DNA of 64,000 nucleotides from JAKACA01 sp963769255 (GCA_963769255.1 CAVYKV010000003.1:124001-188000), one strand, 5' to 3'. Numbered from the stretch's first letter, positions 1-9,357 are shown. Notes: a model not told the origin generated them from the letters alone. Numbers and translations: made by a program.

Positions 1-921
1 ACGGATCCGCAGTTCGAAGGGCAGACGAAGGGGAAGCTCGGCAACACGGCGACCCGTTCCCTCGTCGAGCGCGCCACCAATTCCAAGCTGAGCGAGTGGT
101 TCGACGAGAACCCGAAGGAAGGGCGCCAGATCGTGCAGAAGGCGCTCCTCGCCCAGCGCGCCCGCATGGCTGCCAACCAGGCCCGCGACCTCACGCGCCG
201 CAAGAGCGCCCTCGACGGTGCCGGGCTTCCCGGCAAGCTCTACGACTGCTCGTCGCGTGACTCGAGGGAGTCGGAGATCTTCATCGTGGAGGGCAACTCC
301 GCCGCCGGCTCTGCCGTGAAGGCTCGTGACCCGAGGACGCAGGCGATCCTGCCCATCCGGGGGAAGATCCTGAACGTCGAGCGGGCCCGTGTCGACAAGA
401 TGTTGAAGAACGCCGAGATCCAGGCACTCATCATGGCCATCGGGGCCGGGCTGGCGGAGGACTTCGACGTCACGAAGACCCGGTACAACAAGGTCATCAT
501 CCTCGCCGACGCCGATGTCGACGGCTCTCACATCCGGACGCTCCTCTTGACGTTCTTCCTCCGGCAGATGAAGCCGCTCATCGAAGCCGGCCACGTCTAC
601 GCCGCCCAGCCGCCCCTCTACTCGGCCGAGGTGGGCAACGCCAAGGTGTACCTGAAGGACGACGCCGCCCGGGCGAGGTTCCTGCAGGAGCACCCGAACT
701 ACTCGAAGGAGTTCCAGCGGTTGAAGGGGCTCGGCGAGATGAACTGGCAGGAGCTCAAGGAGACGACGATCGACCCGACGAAGCGGTCCCTCCTCCAGAT
801 CAACATGGAGGTGGCGAGCATCGCCGACGAGGTGTGCTCGGTCCTCATGGGCGACGACGTCGAAGAGCGCCGCAAGTTCATCCAGCAGAACGCAAAGGAC
901 ATCCGCTTCCTCGACATCTGA
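1..921 (+). CDS. gyrB: DNA gyrase subunit B, C-terminal part (5' end outside window)
   Basis: The frame is open from base 1 and ends at TGA 919-921; the N-terminal ATPase part lies outside the window. GyrB forms the A2B2 gyrase that introduces negative supercoils. Visible are the end of the transducer domain (DPQFEGQTKGKLGN), the TOPRIM domain with its EG-S-GSA and DADVDGSHI acidic metal sites, and the C-terminal tail through FIQQNAKDIRFLDI. The usual EGDSAGGSA motif reads EGNSAAGSA here (Asn codon 294-296), a change at the position equivalent to E. coli Asp426. gyrA follows after 72 bp in the same direction, the classic actinobacterial tandem. The identification is certain. Confidence 0.98.
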   Translation, partial: TDPQFEGQTKGKLGNTATRSLVERATNSKLSEWFDENPKEGRQIVQKALLAQRARMAANQARDLTRRKSALDGAGLPGKLYDCSSRDSRESEIFIVEGNSAAGSAVKARDPRTQAILPIRGKILNVERARVDKMLKNAEIQALIMAIGAGLAEDFDVTKTRYNKVIILADADVDGSHIRTLLLTFFLRQMKPLIEAGHVYAAQPPLYSAEVGNAKVYLKDDAARARFLQEHPNYSKEFQRLKGLGEMNWQELKETTIDPTKRSLLQINMEVASIADEVCSVLMGDDVEERRKFIQQNAKDIRFLDI

Positions 922-993
922 TCCCGGGCGGGGCCGAGCCCCGCCGTCGGGCGACGACGAGGACAGCGGCACGACTCGGAGGCACAACGGGAC

Positions 994-3486
994 ATGGCCG
1001 GACCGGACGGCAACGGCAACAACGGACCGGCGGCGGATTCCCCGGGCGACGGGGGCTCGAGCGTCGGCATCGCTCCCATCGAGATCCAGGAGGAGATGGA
1101 GCGGTCCTTCCTCGAGTACTCCATGTCCGTCATCGTGCAGCGGGCACTGCCCGACGTGCGCGACGGGCTGAAGCCGGTGCACCGCCGGATCCTCTACGCC
1201 ATGAGCGAGGAGAACCTTCGCCCGGACCGTCCCTTCGTGAAGAGCGCAGCCGTCGTGGGCGAGGTGATGAAGACGTTCCACCCCCACGGCGACATGGCCA
1301 TCTACGACGCCCTCGCCCGTATGGTGCAGGACTTCAGCCTCCGCTACCCGCTCATCGCCGGTCACGGAGACTTCGGGGCGCCCGGCCCGAACATGGGCCC
1401 GGCCGCCTCCCGCTACACCGAGTGCCGGCTCGCCCCGCTGGCCATGGCGCTCCTCGACGGCATCGACGAGGACACCGTCGACATGATGCCGAACTACGAC
1501 GGCTCCACGGAGCAGCCGACCGTCCTCCCGTCTCGTTTCCCGAACCTCCTCGTGAACGGCTCACAGGGGATCGCCGTCGGCATGGCGACGAACATCCCGC
1601 CCCACAATCTGGGCGAAGTCGTCGACGCCGTGCTGCACGTCCTCGAGAACCCGGACGCCACTCCCGACGAGCTCATGCGCTTCGTGAAGGGTCCCGACTT
1701 CCCGACGGGCGCCCAGATCCTCGGCCGCGCCGGCATCCTCGACGCCTACCGGACGGGCCGGGGCTCCGTCAAGCTGCGTGCCGTCGCCGAGATCGAGGAG
1801 GTCAAGGGCGGCCGCCAGCAGATCGTCGTCACCGAGATCCCCTACCAGACCTCCGCCGAGGCGATCGCCGAGCGCACCGCCGAGGCGCACGCCGCCGGCC
1901 TCGTCCCCGGCATCGACACCATCGAGAACCTCTCGGCGGGTGAGTCGACGCGCCTCATCATCGGCTTGAAGCGTGATGCGAACGCCAACGTCGTGCTCAA
2001 CAATCTCTACAAGCACACGCCGCTACAGACGAGCTTTGGCGTCAACATGCTGGCGCTCGTCGACGGCGTACCCCGGCTGCTGAACCTCGCCCAGGCGGTC
2101 AAGGCCTACGCCGAGCACCAGGTCGTCGTCGTCACCCGGCGGTCGCAGTACCGCCTCGACAAGGCGCGGGCGCGGGCCCACATCGTCGAGGGCCTGCTCA
2201 AGGCGCTCGACATGCTCGACCAGGTGATCGCCACGATCCGGGCTTCGGACGACCGGCCCGCCGCGAGGGCCGCCCTCATGGCCGAGCCGTTCGTCTTCAC
2301 CGAGATCCAGGCGAACCACATCCTCGACATGACCCTCGGGCGGCTCACCCGGCTCGGTCGTGCGGAGCTCGACGAGGAGATGGCGACCTTGCGCGAGACG
2401 ATCACCGAGCTGGAGGCCATCCTTGCCGACCCGGTGCGGCTGCGCGCCGTCATCGCTTCCGAGATAGGGGCGATCCGCCAGCAACACGCCGACGAACGGC
2501 GCACGCGCCTCGTGCACGACCCGGGAGATCTCAACGTGGAGGATCTCATCGAGGACGAGGAGATGATCGTGACGGTCACGCGGGCCGGCTACGTGAAGGC
2601 CGTCTCCGGTGACGCCTTCCGCACGCAGGGACGCGGCGGGCGCGGCGTGCAGGGCGCCCGCCTGAAGGAGGAGGATCTCGTCCGCGAGATCGTGCACACG
2701 ACGGCGCATGCCCACCTGCTGTTCTTCTCCAATCGGGGCAAGGTCTACCGCCTGCGGGCCTACGAAATCCCCATCAAGGAGCGCAACACCCGGGGCACTC
2801 CCGCCGTCAACCTCCTGCCCCTCGAGGTGGACGAGAGCATCCAGGCCGTCATCGACGCCAAGGAGTTCCAGGAGGACGAGTTCCTGCTCTTCGCCACGAA
2901 GTCGGGCCAGGTGAAGAAGACGCCGATGAGCGAGTACGACAAGTCCCGACGGGAAGGTTTCATCGCTATCAACCTCAACGTGGGTGACGAGCTCGTGCGC
3001 GTCATCCGCACCGGCGGCGAGGACGACCTCCTGCTCGTGAGCAAGGCCGGAATGGCCATCCGCTTCAACGAGGCGGAGGTTCGTCCCATGGGACGGTCCG
3101 CCGCCGGGGTGCGAGGCATGCGCCTGCGCTCCGGCGACGAGCTCGTGTCCTGCGACGTCGCCAGCGAGAGCGTCGACCTGCTCATCGTCACCGATGCCGG
3201 CTTCGGCAAGCGCACGAAGCTCGAGCACTTCCACCGCCAGGCGCGCGGTGGCCAAGGGGTTCGTGGCATCAAGCTGACACAACGCCGCGGAGCCGTCGTG
3301 ACGGCGCTCATGGCGTCCCTCGACGACGAGATCGTCGTCGTGGCCTCCGGTGGCGTCGTCATCCGCACGGCCGTTCGCGACATCCCGGCGCAGGGCCGTG
3401 ACGCCACGGGCGTGCGCATCATGAACCTGGACGACGGGCAGACCGTCGCTGCCGTGGCGCCCGTCTCCGCCGCCGGGGAGGAGTAG
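994..3486 (+). CDS. gyrA: DNA gyrase subunit A
   Basis: 830-aa type IIA topoisomerase breakage-reunion subunit, full length. The catalytic tyrosine is Tyr141 in SRYTECRLAP. The winged-helix region carries HPHGDMAIYD, where the residue equivalent to E. coli Ser83 (M. tuberculosis Ala90) is Met101, while the acidic residue equivalent to Asp87 is kept. The C-terminal DNA-wrapping beta-pinwheel contains the GyrA box as QGRGGRG, a variant of QRRGGKG, and a second related element RGGQGVRG. It is probably co-transcribed with gyrB. The start at ATG 994 leaves a Gly/Asn-rich 25-residue extension before the conserved IEIQEEMERSFLEYSMSVI, which is common in actinobacteria. Confidence 0.98.
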   Translation: MAGPDGNGNNGPAADSPGDGGSSVGIAPIEIQEEMERSFLEYSMSVIVQRALPDVRDGLKPVHRRILYAMSEENLRPDRPFVKSAAVVGEVMKTFHPHGDMAIYDALARMVQDFSLRYPLIAGHGDFGAPGPNMGPAASRYTECRLAPLAMALLDGIDEDTVDMMPNYDGSTEQPTVLPSRFPNLLVNGSQGIAVGMATNIPPHNLGEVVDAVLHVLENPDATPDELMRFVKGPDFPTGAQILGRAGILDAYRTGRGSVKLRAVAEIEEVKGGRQQIVVTEIPYQTSAEAIAERTAEAHAAGLVPGIDTIENLSAGESTRLIIGLKRDANANVVLNNLYKHTPLQTSFGVNMLALVDGVPRLLNLAQAVKAYAEHQVVVVTRRSQYRLDKARARAHIVEGLLKALDMLDQVIATIRASDDRPAARAALMAEPFVFTEIQANHILDMTLGRLTRLGRAELDEEMATLRETITELEAILADPVRLRAVIASEIGAIRQQHADERRTRLVHDPGDLNVEDLIEDEEMIVTVTRAGYVKAVSGDAFRTQGRGGRGVQGARLKEEDLVREIVHTTAHAHLLFFSNRGKVYRLRAYEIPIKERNTRGTPAVNLLPLEVDESIQAVIDAKEFQEDEFLLFATKSGQVKKTPMSEYDKSRREGFIAINLNVGDELVRVIRTGGEDDLLLVSKAGMAIRFNEAEVRPMGRSAAGVRGMRLRSGDELVSCDVASESVDLLIVTDAGFGKRTKLEHFHRQARGGQGVRGIKLTQRRGAVVTALMASLDDEIVVVASGGVVIRTAVRDIPAQGRDATGVRIMNLDDGQTVAAVAPVSAAGEE

Positions 3487-3544
3487 AGCCGACACCGGGA
3501 CCCCGCCGCCCGGCCGGGGACGGCTCGGGGATGCCGGCTCGGGC

Positions 3545-4972
3545 TCAGTGGTGGAAGCCGGTGCGAGCCCGGACGCCGGCAACCTGCTCGAGGTCCGCCA
3601 CCGCCTCCGGCTCCATGTGCGCCGCCACCTGGGTCAGGTGGTCCGTGACGGTCCGGATGTCGTTGAGGAGCATGCGGGCGAGGTCGCGGCTCAGCCCGTT
3701 GCGTACGACGACGCGCAGCACCGAGATGTCCTCCATCCCTTCCGGCATGGGGTAGGCCGGCACGAGCCAACCGTGGGCGCGCAGGGCGGCCGAGACGTCG
3801 TAGACGGAGTAGCGGGTCGTCTTCTTCGTCCTGAAGGCGAAGACGGGGAGGTCCTCACCCGAGGAGACGAGCTCGAAGGGCCCGAGCCCGGCGATCTCCT
3901 TCGCCAGCCACTTGGCCGTGTTGCGGCAGGCCTGCTGCACCTGCGTGTAGCCCTCCATGCCGAGCCGGAGGAAGTTGAAGTACTGGGCGACGACCTGGGC
4001 TCCCGGCCGCGAGAAGTTGAGGGCGAACGTCGGCATCTCGCCGCCCAGGTAGTCGACCTTGAAGACGAGCTCCTCCGGCAGGGCGTCGCAGTCCCGCCAG
4101 ATGATCCAGCCGACGCCCGGGTAGACGAGCCCGTACTTGTGGCCGGAGGTGTTGATCGACTGCACGCGGGGCTCTCGGAAGTCCCAGAGGAGATCCGGGT
4201 CGAGGAAGGGAGCCACCATGGCCCCGCTGGCGCCGTCGACGTGGATGGGCACGTCGGGCCCTCCGCGGCGCCGGGCGAGCTTGTCGAGGGCGGCGGCGAT
4301 CTCGGCTACCGGCTCGTAGGCGCCGTCGTAGGTCGAGCCCAGCACGGCGACGACGCCGATGGTGTTCTCGTCGCAGGCCGCCGCCGCCTCCTTTGCTGTG
4401 AGGTGCGCCAGACGGGGACCGACGGGGACGAGGCGGGGCCCGACGTCGAAGTAGCGGCAGAACTTCTCCCAGCAGACCTGCACGTTGGCACCCATCACGA
4501 GGTTCGGCCGCTCCGTGTCGGCGCCGGGAGCCCGCCGGCGCTCCCGCCACCGCCACTTGAGGGCGAGCCCGCCCAGCATGCAGGCCTCGCTGGAGCCCGT
4601 CGTCGAGCAGCCCGTGGCCTCACCGTCGCCCGGTGCGTGCCAGAGGCGGGCGAGCATGTTGACGCAGCGGCGCTCGATCTCCGCCGTCTGCGGGTACTCG
4701 TCCTTGTCGATCATGTTCTTCGGGGAGCACTCCGTCATGAGGCGCTCCGCCTCCGGTTCCATCCACGTCGTCACGAAGGTGGCGAGGTTGAGGCGGGCGT
4801 TGCCGTCGAGCATGAGCTCGTCGTGGATGATCTGGTAGGCCGTCCCCGGCGACATCCCGCACTCGGGCAGGCGGAGCATGGGCACGTCGTCCTCGAGCCC
4901 GAGCCCGAACTGCGGTCGAAAGCTCAACATGGCGCTGGCGGCAGCGCCGTCCTCGTTGGTGTGCAGCGGCAT
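3545..4972 (-). CDS. gadB: glutamate decarboxylase (PLP-dependent)
   Basis: 475-aa group II PLP decarboxylase converting L-glutamate to GABA and CO2, a proton-consuming reaction used in acid resistance and GABA metabolism. The PLP lysine is Lys279 in TSGHKYG, close to the position in E. coli GadB. HVDGASGAMVAPF holds the Asp/Ala cofactor contacts, and TGSSEACMLGGLALKWRW is the phosphate-binding region. Overall length is close to the family norm of about 466. I chose ATG 4972 because GGAGGG lies 9 nt upstream, although the frame stays open 14 codons further. It is convergent with gyrA. No GABA antiporter gene is adjacent, so a complete acid-resistance module is not shown here. Confidence 0.93.
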   Translation of the reverse strand: MPLHTNEDGAAASAMLSFRPQFGLGLEDDVPMLRLPECGMSPGTAYQIIHDELMLDGNARLNLATFVTTWMEPEAERLMTECSPKNMIDKDEYPQTAEIERRCVNMLARLWHAPGDGEATGCSTTGSSEACMLGGLALKWRWRERRRAPGADTERPNLVMGANVQVCWEKFCRYFDVGPRLVPVGPRLAHLTAKEAAAACDENTIGVVAVLGSTYDGAYEPVAEIAAALDKLARRRGGPDVPIHVDGASGAMVAPFLDPDLLWDFREPRVQSINTSGHKYGLVYPGVGWIIWRDCDALPEELVFKVDYLGGEMPTFALNFSRPGAQVVAQYFNFLRLGMEGYTQVQQACRNTAKWLAKEIAGLGPFELVSSGEDLPVFAFRTKKTTRYSVYDVSAALRAHGWLVPAYPMPEGMEDISVLRVVVRNGLSRDLARMLLNDIRTVTDHLTQVAAHMEPEAVADLEQVAGVRARTGFHH

Positions 4973-5057
4973 TGGGTCAACCCTCCTCGGTGCGGTCGGC
5001 CCATCCTTCCCCACCCGGCCGTCGCTGGGAAGGCGGCAGGGAGGGCGACGCGGCGGC

Positions 5058-6383
5058 TCAGCCCGATGCGAGGCGCACGGCGTCCACGGCGGCCAGGCCG
5101 CCGCCGACCTCGTCGACGTCTCCGACGACGACGGTGGCGAAGCCCGTCGGGGACAGCAAGTGGCGGGCCGCCGCCTCCACCTCCGCCCGGGTCGTCCGGT
5201 GGAGGGACGCCGGATAGCTCCCCAGGTAGCCGGGCCCGATGCCGGCCAACGTGAGCGTGGCGAGCGTGTCGGCCAGGCCTGATTGCGTGGCCGTGAGGAA
5301 GGTGAAGGTCCCGATGGCGTAGCGGCGGGCCGCCTCGACCTCCTCGTCCGCGATGCCTTCGACGGCGATGCGGCCGAGCTCGTAGCGGGTCTCGAGGAGG
5401 GCGGCCGCCGTCACGTCCACGCCGACGTCGGCGGAGATGACGAGGGCGGAGCCGGCACGGCCATGGCGGAAGGAGCTACCCGGCGAGTACGTGTAGCCGT
5501 GCCGCTCCCGAAGGTTCTCGACGAGGCGGGAGGCGAAGAGGCCGCCGAAGGCGAGATTGGCGAGCACAGCCGCCGGCCAGTCCGGATCGGAGCGCGTGGG
5601 AGCGCTCCGCCCGAGGCGGAGGTTGCTCTGGACGCTCCCCGGACGGGGCACGAGGAGGATCGGGCCCCCCTGCACCTGCGGCAGGGGCGGGACCCCCTCG
5701 GTCGCGTCGTGGCGGCTCTCGAGCCAGGGCCCGAGCGTCTCCGCCGCCATGGCGAGCGCCCGGCGCGGTTCGACGTCCCCCACGATGACGAGGCGGGCGG
5801 CCCCGGGGTTGAGGAGCAACGGGTGGAGGGCTCGCAATGCGCTGGCGCTCACCCGGCGCAGGGCCCCCGGCCGAGGGAGGCGGCCGCCGTAGGGGTGGCG
5901 GCCGTACATCCGTCGCCGCAACGCTTCGTCGGCCACGATGTCCGGCTGGGAGAGGGCGATGACGATCTCGTTGGCGATCCGCTCACGATCGGTCCGCACG
6001 TCGTCGGCCCGGTAGGCGGCGCCGCTCAAGACGTCGGCGACGATCTCGAGGAGGGGGCCGGTGTTGGCGGCGAGGACCGAGCCGCCGAGCACGAAGCTGT
6101 CGTCGTCGTGGTTGGCCCAGAGGCGGCCTCCGAGCCGTTCGACGGCGCCGGCCAGCTCCTGGCGGTCGTACCGGTCGGTGCCGGCGAGGAGGGACTCGGC
6201 GAGGACCGTCGCGTCGGCCCCTTTTGCGACCTGGGCGGCGCCCACCGTGAAGAGGAGACGGACCTGGGCGAGCGGTACACCCCGGCGGCGCACCGCCAGG
6301 GCGGGCACGACACCGCCGAGGGTGTCCTCGTAGATGGTGGGAACCTTCGGGAGGCGCAAGCGTCCGGGCGCCGGGCGGCTCAT
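5058..6383 (-). CDS. M16 family peptidase-like subunit lacking the zinc motif
   Basis: 441-aa inverzincin-fold protein. It aligns with M16 peptidases (LLFTVGAAQVAKGADATVLA near the N-terminus, SRLVENLRERHGYTYSP in the C-terminal half), but the N-terminal half has no HxxEH. It therefore cannot bind the catalytic zinc and is probably the substrate-binding partner. The start ATG at 6383 overlaps the stop of the upstream HxxEH-containing M16 gene by 4 nt (ATGA). That coupling favours a heterodimer, as in mitochondrial processing peptidase and other two-subunit bacterial M16B proteases. The C-terminal RLRERHGYTYS region supplies the Arg/Tyr residues that complete the active site of the partner. 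The substrate is unknown. Confidence 0.88.
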   Translation of the reverse strand: MSRPAPGRLRLPKVPTIYEDTLGGVVPALAVRRRGVPLAQVRLLFTVGAAQVAKGADATVLAESLLAGTDRYDRQELAGAVERLGGRLWANHDDDSFVLGGSVLAANTGPLLEIVADVLSGAAYRADDVRTDRERIANEIVIALSQPDIVADEALRRRMYGRHPYGGRLPRPGALRRVSASALRALHPLLLNPGAARLVIVGDVEPRRALAMAAETLGPWLESRHDATEGVPPLPQVQGGPILLVPRPGSVQSNLRLGRSAPTRSDPDWPAAVLANLAFGGLFASRLVENLRERHGYTYSPGSSFRHGRAGSALVISADVGVDVTAAALLETRYELGRIAVEGIADEEVEAARRYAIGTFTFLTATQSGLADTLATLTLAGIGPGYLGSYPASLHRTTRAEVEAAARHLLSPTGFATVVVGDVDEVGGGLAAVDAVRLASG

Positions 6384-7678
6384 CGCCCACCTGCCGGTCG
6401 CAGCTCGAGAAGGGCGCGGTGCTGGCCGAGCAAGGCGGCGGCTGCAGCCGCGACGCCGTCGGCGCCCACGGCGGCGAGGCGATCCGGCAGCTCGGCGACG
6501 AGCTCCGCCCGGCCGCGGATCGTCTCGACGGAGGCGAGGTTCAGCGTGCGCTGAAGGACGGGGTCGACCGCGCGCCAGTGCCCGGCGGCGAAGCTCGCCC
6601 TCACGCGGAGGAGCTCGTCCGGCGAGGGGCCCGTCTCGGCCAGGCGGCCGAGCTCCTCGTCGATCGTGGCGACGAGGGCGTCGGTGCCGACGATGCCCGG
6701 ATGGAAGACCACGATCTGGAAGAGGACGGGGTCGCGCATGAAGAAGGAGTCGCTCCCGAAGGTGCCCATCAGCGACCCGACGTCAGTCACCGTCCGGTCG
6801 TCGTAGACGAGCCGCCGGCGTAGCCGGCTGGCGTCGCCGTCCGAGAGCACGCTCGACAGCACGGCAGCTGCCAGGTAGTCGTCCAGCTGCTCGATGGGGT
6901 CGGGCAGCCGGTACCCGATGGCGAAGGCCGCTTGGGGGGCGAGTGGGTCGTCGAGCGTCTCCCGCCGCTCGGAGGACGGCCACGGCTCGGTGTAGGGACC
7001 GTGCGGAGGCACGGGGCGGGCGGCGATGGGGGCGAAGTGCCGGTCTGCCATCTGCACGACCTTGTCGGGGTCGCAGTCGCCCCCGACGACGAGCACGGCG
7101 TTGGACGGCGAGTAGTAGCGATGACGAAAGTCGGCGGCGTCCTCCAACGTGGCGTGCTCGAGATGGGCGAAGTCGCCGTAGCCGTTGTGGGCGTTCGGGT
7201 AGGTCGTGTAGGCGAGCGCCGGCAGGTGGATCCAGGGAAAGCCGCCGTAGGGCCGGTTGAGCACGTTGACCTTGATCTCCTCCTCGACGACGGCGACCTG
7301 GTTGCGGAGGTTCTCCTTGGTGAGGGCGAGCGAGGCCATGCGGTCGGCCTCGAGGTAGATGGCCAGCTCGAGCTCACCGGCCGGGAGCGCCTCGTAGTAG
7401 GCCGTGAGGTCCGGGAGCGTGTGGCCGTTGACGACTCCTCCGGCGCTCTGCACGAGCTGCATGTGCTCCGCCTTGCCGACATGGGCGGAGCCCTGGAACA
7501 TGAGGTGCTCGAAGAGGTGGGCAAAGCCGGTGCGGCCCTCCGGCTCGGAACGGAATCCGACGTCGTAGATGACGGCCACTCCGACGAGCGGGCTGGCCCG
7601 GTCGGGGGCGACGACGAGCCGCAGCCCGTTGCCGAGGACGGCCCGTTCGAGGGAGACGCTCAGCTGTCCGGCGGCCAT
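6380..7678 (-). CDS. M16 family zinc metallopeptidase, catalytic subunit
   Basis: 432-aa M16B peptidase. The inverted zinc motif is HLFEH at residues 54-58 (His54 and His58 as ligands, Glu57 as base), followed by HLMFQGS. The third ligand lies in the downstream VVEEEIKVN stretch. The two homologous halves usual for the family are present. No signal peptide is seen, so it is presumably cytoplasmic and degrades peptides or processes a precursor. It is first in a two-gene minus-strand unit with the zinc-less partner. The start ATG 7678 lies 61 bp from the divergent GTG 7740, so the two share a promoter region. Confidence 0.93.
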   Translation of the reverse strand: MAAGQLSVSLERAVLGNGLRLVVAPDRASPLVGVAVIYDVGFRSEPEGRTGFAHLFEHLMFQGSAHVGKAEHMQLVQSAGGVVNGHTLPDLTAYYEALPAGELELAIYLEADRMASLALTKENLRNQVAVVEEEIKVNVLNRPYGGFPWIHLPALAYTTYPNAHNGYGDFAHLEHATLEDAADFRHRYYSPSNAVLVVGGDCDPDKVVQMADRHFAPIAARPVPPHGPYTEPWPSSERRETLDDPLAPQAAFAIGYRLPDPIEQLDDYLAAAVLSSVLSDGDASRLRRRLVYDDRTVTDVGSLMGTFGSDSFFMRDPVLFQIVVFHPGIVGTDALVATIDEELGRLAETGPSPDELLRVRASFAAGHWRAVDPVLQRTLNLASVETIRGRAELVAELPDRLAAVGADGVAAAAAALLGQHRALLELRPAGGR

Positions 7679-7726
7679 GCCGGGAAACTATCGGCTGCGG
7701 CGCGCCTCGGCCCGCTCGCGGCGAGG

Positions 7727-7739
7727 TAGCGTGCTTGCG
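7727..7739 (+). promoter_or_regulatory. leaderless promoter -10 (TAGCGT, 7 nt, GTG)
   Basis: TAGCGT at 7727-7732 matches the actinobacterial TANNNT -10. It is followed by exactly 7 nt and then GTG 7740, so transcription would begin at the start codon. The same arrangement is seen before 11800(-), 29592, 33686, 53477 and 60044. No convincing -35 is visible. Confidence 0.55.
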
Positions 7740-9026
7740 GTGGCGACGAACGACACCCGCGGTGCCGAGCCGATCGAGATACTCCACCTGTCGAGCCTCG
7801 TGAAGCGCCCGCTCGTCGACCGGTCGGGGGACCGGCTCGGTCGCGTGAAGGACGTCATCGTCCGCGTCGGTGAGTCCCACCCTCCTGTCGTCGGCCTCGT
7901 GGCGACCATTGCCGGGCGCGACCTCTTCGTTCCCATCCAGAAGGTCGCCGCCCTCCGTCCCGGCCGCGTGGAGGTTTCCGGAGAGGTGCTCGACCTGCGG
8001 CGTTTCGAGCGCCGGGAGGGCGAGCTCCTCTTGGCACGGGACCTCATGGCGCGCCACCTCATCAACTTCGTCGGCGGGCGATTGATCCGGGCCAACGAGA
8101 TCGAGCTCGCCCAGGTGGACGGAACGTGGCAGGTCGTCGGGGTCGATCCCTCCAGCCGGCCGTCGCTGCGCCGGTTGCTTCCCAGCCCGCTGCGGGGACG
8201 GGTGGCGCCCGGCCAGATCGTGGACTGGGCCAGCATCGAGCCCCTCGTCTCTCATGTGCCCTCCGCCAAGCTGCGCATCCCCTACCGCAAGCTGGCGCGG
8301 CTGCACCCGGCGCAGATCGCCGACCTCGTCGAGGCCGCCTCGCACGAGGAGGGCGAGGAGATCATCAAGGCCGTCGGGGAGGACCGGGAGCTGGAAGCCG
8401 ACGTCTTCGAGGAGCTGGACACCGAGCACCAGCTCGAGTTCGTGCGATCCCGCTCCGACGACCAGGCCGCCCGCCTGTTGGCGTCCATGGCGCCCGATGA
8501 CGCCGCCGACCTCATCACCGAGATCGACCAGGAGCGACGACTCCCCATCTTGAACCTCCTGCCGCAGCCTCAGCAGCGGAAGGTGCGCTCGCTGCTCAGC
8601 TACAACCCCGAGACGGCCGGCGGTCTCATGAGCCCCGACTACCTGAGCCTGCCGGACACGACGGCGGTGGGCGACGCCCTCGTCGCCGTGCAGCGCAGCA
8701 CGGCGTCCCCGGAGAGCCTGAACGCCGTCTTCGCCACGGGCACCGACGGCTATGTCGTCGGCTCGGTGGCGACCGTGCGCCTGCTGCGGGCCGATCCCGA
8801 CGCCACGCTGGCCGACGTGATCGAAGGGGGGCCTGCCCACGTGCACGCCGACTGGGACATCGCCGCCACGGCTCGCAAGATGTCCGACTTCAATCTCATC
8901 GTCGCCCCCGTCATGGATGCCGAGCACCGTAGGATTCTCGGCGTGGTCACGGTCGACGACGTGCTCGAGCTGCTGCTGCCGACAGGGTGGCGCCGCGACT
9001 TCGGCATGACCGCCGCCGAGGGCTGA
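7740..9026 (+). CDS. soluble PRC-barrel / MgtE_N / CBS-pair protein (Mg2+-sensor-like)
   Basis: 428-aa cytosolic protein. N-terminal PRC-barrel segments (residues about 5-150) are followed by the MgtE N superhelical domain (about 180-290) and a pair of CBS domains to about residue 420 (MSPDYLSLPDTTAVGDAL, then ILGVVTVDDVLELLLP). In the MgtE channel these N and CBS domains sense intracellular Mg2+ and gate the membrane part. Here the membrane part is absent, and the gene is followed after 331 bp by an NRAMP-type transporter on the same strand. I infer a regulatory or sensing partner of that transporter. The start GTG 7740 is chosen from the leaderless promoter spacing; GTG 7731 is an alternative. 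The frame is open further upstream, but that part is not protein-like. Confidence 0.85.
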   Translation: MATNDTRGAEPIEILHLSSLVKRPLVDRSGDRLGRVKDVIVRVGESHPPVVGLVATIAGRDLFVPIQKVAALRPGRVEVSGEVLDLRRFERREGELLLARDLMARHLINFVGGRLIRANEIELAQVDGTWQVVGVDPSSRPSLRRLLPSPLRGRVAPGQIVDWASIEPLVSHVPSAKLRIPYRKLARLHPAQIADLVEAASHEEGEEIIKAVGEDRELEADVFEELDTEHQLEFVRSRSDDQAARLLASMAPDDAADLITEIDQERRLPILNLLPQPQQRKVRSLLSYNPETAGGLMSPDYLSLPDTTAVGDALVAVQRSTASPESLNAVFATGTDGYVVGSVATVRLLRADPDATLADVIEGGPAHVHADWDIAATARKMSDFNLIVAPVMDAEHRRILGVVTVDDVLELLLPTGWRRDFGMTAAEG

Positions 9027-9357
9027 GCTTCGCCATGGCCGCCGTGCACCGACAACGAAGACCGGTGCACGGGGCGCCCGGCATCCGCTGAACGCTCCGT
9101 GGCGCCGTGCCTGTCGGCTTCGCCGTAGGGCGAGGAAGGCGGGACAGGATCTCCTCCAGCGATCGTGAAGCTCCCGGGCTCGGCACGCCCGGCCCCACGG
9201 ACGGAGGGATCGAGCAGCGCTCCGGCGCTGGGAGGAAGCATCCGACGCGAGACATGAGACGACTCACGAGCAGTGCGATGAAACCGTCCGGCCGCTAGCA
9301 GGGCCTCCGCCCTCGCCTCGGCGCCGGCTGCCAGAGCGACCGAGGGGAGGCGAGAAC
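9027..9357 (+). other. structured intergenic leader ahead of NRAMP-type gene
   Basis: 331 bp without a gene. It contains a 10-bp perfect stem (CCGTGCACCG with CGGTGCACGG, 9042-9072) with no T-run, likely the terminator of the preceding gene. A 39-nt hairpin follows, closed by CCTGTC/GACAGG (9110-9148) with inner pairing TTCGCC/GGCGA, and then a CAGCGC-TCCG-GCGCTG hairpin (9215-9230). I could not match it to the M-box or yybP-ykoY consensus by eye. A metal-responsive leader is possible but unproven. Confidence 0.35.
9042..9072 (+). terminator. 10-bp stem-loop after the MgtE_N/CBS gene
   Basis: CCGTGCACCG pairs perfectly with CGGTGCACGG around an 11-nt loop, 15 nt past the stop codon. There is no U-tract, as is common for GC-rich actinobacterial terminators. 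Confidence 0.5.

Noticed and set aside
834..1943. Long Arg/Pro/Gly-rich open frame overlapping gyrB end and gyrA
   Set aside because: Out-of-frame shadow of gyrA; composition typical of GC-rich third-position artefacts and no domain.
3548..5254. 568-codon plus-strand open frame across the glutamate decarboxylase gene
   Set aside because: Antisense to a certain gene; no recognisable domain and no start signal.
9027..9357. M-box or manganese riboswitch before the NRAMP-type gene
   Set aside because: Hairpins are present but I could not find the conserved core of either class; kept only as a structured leader.
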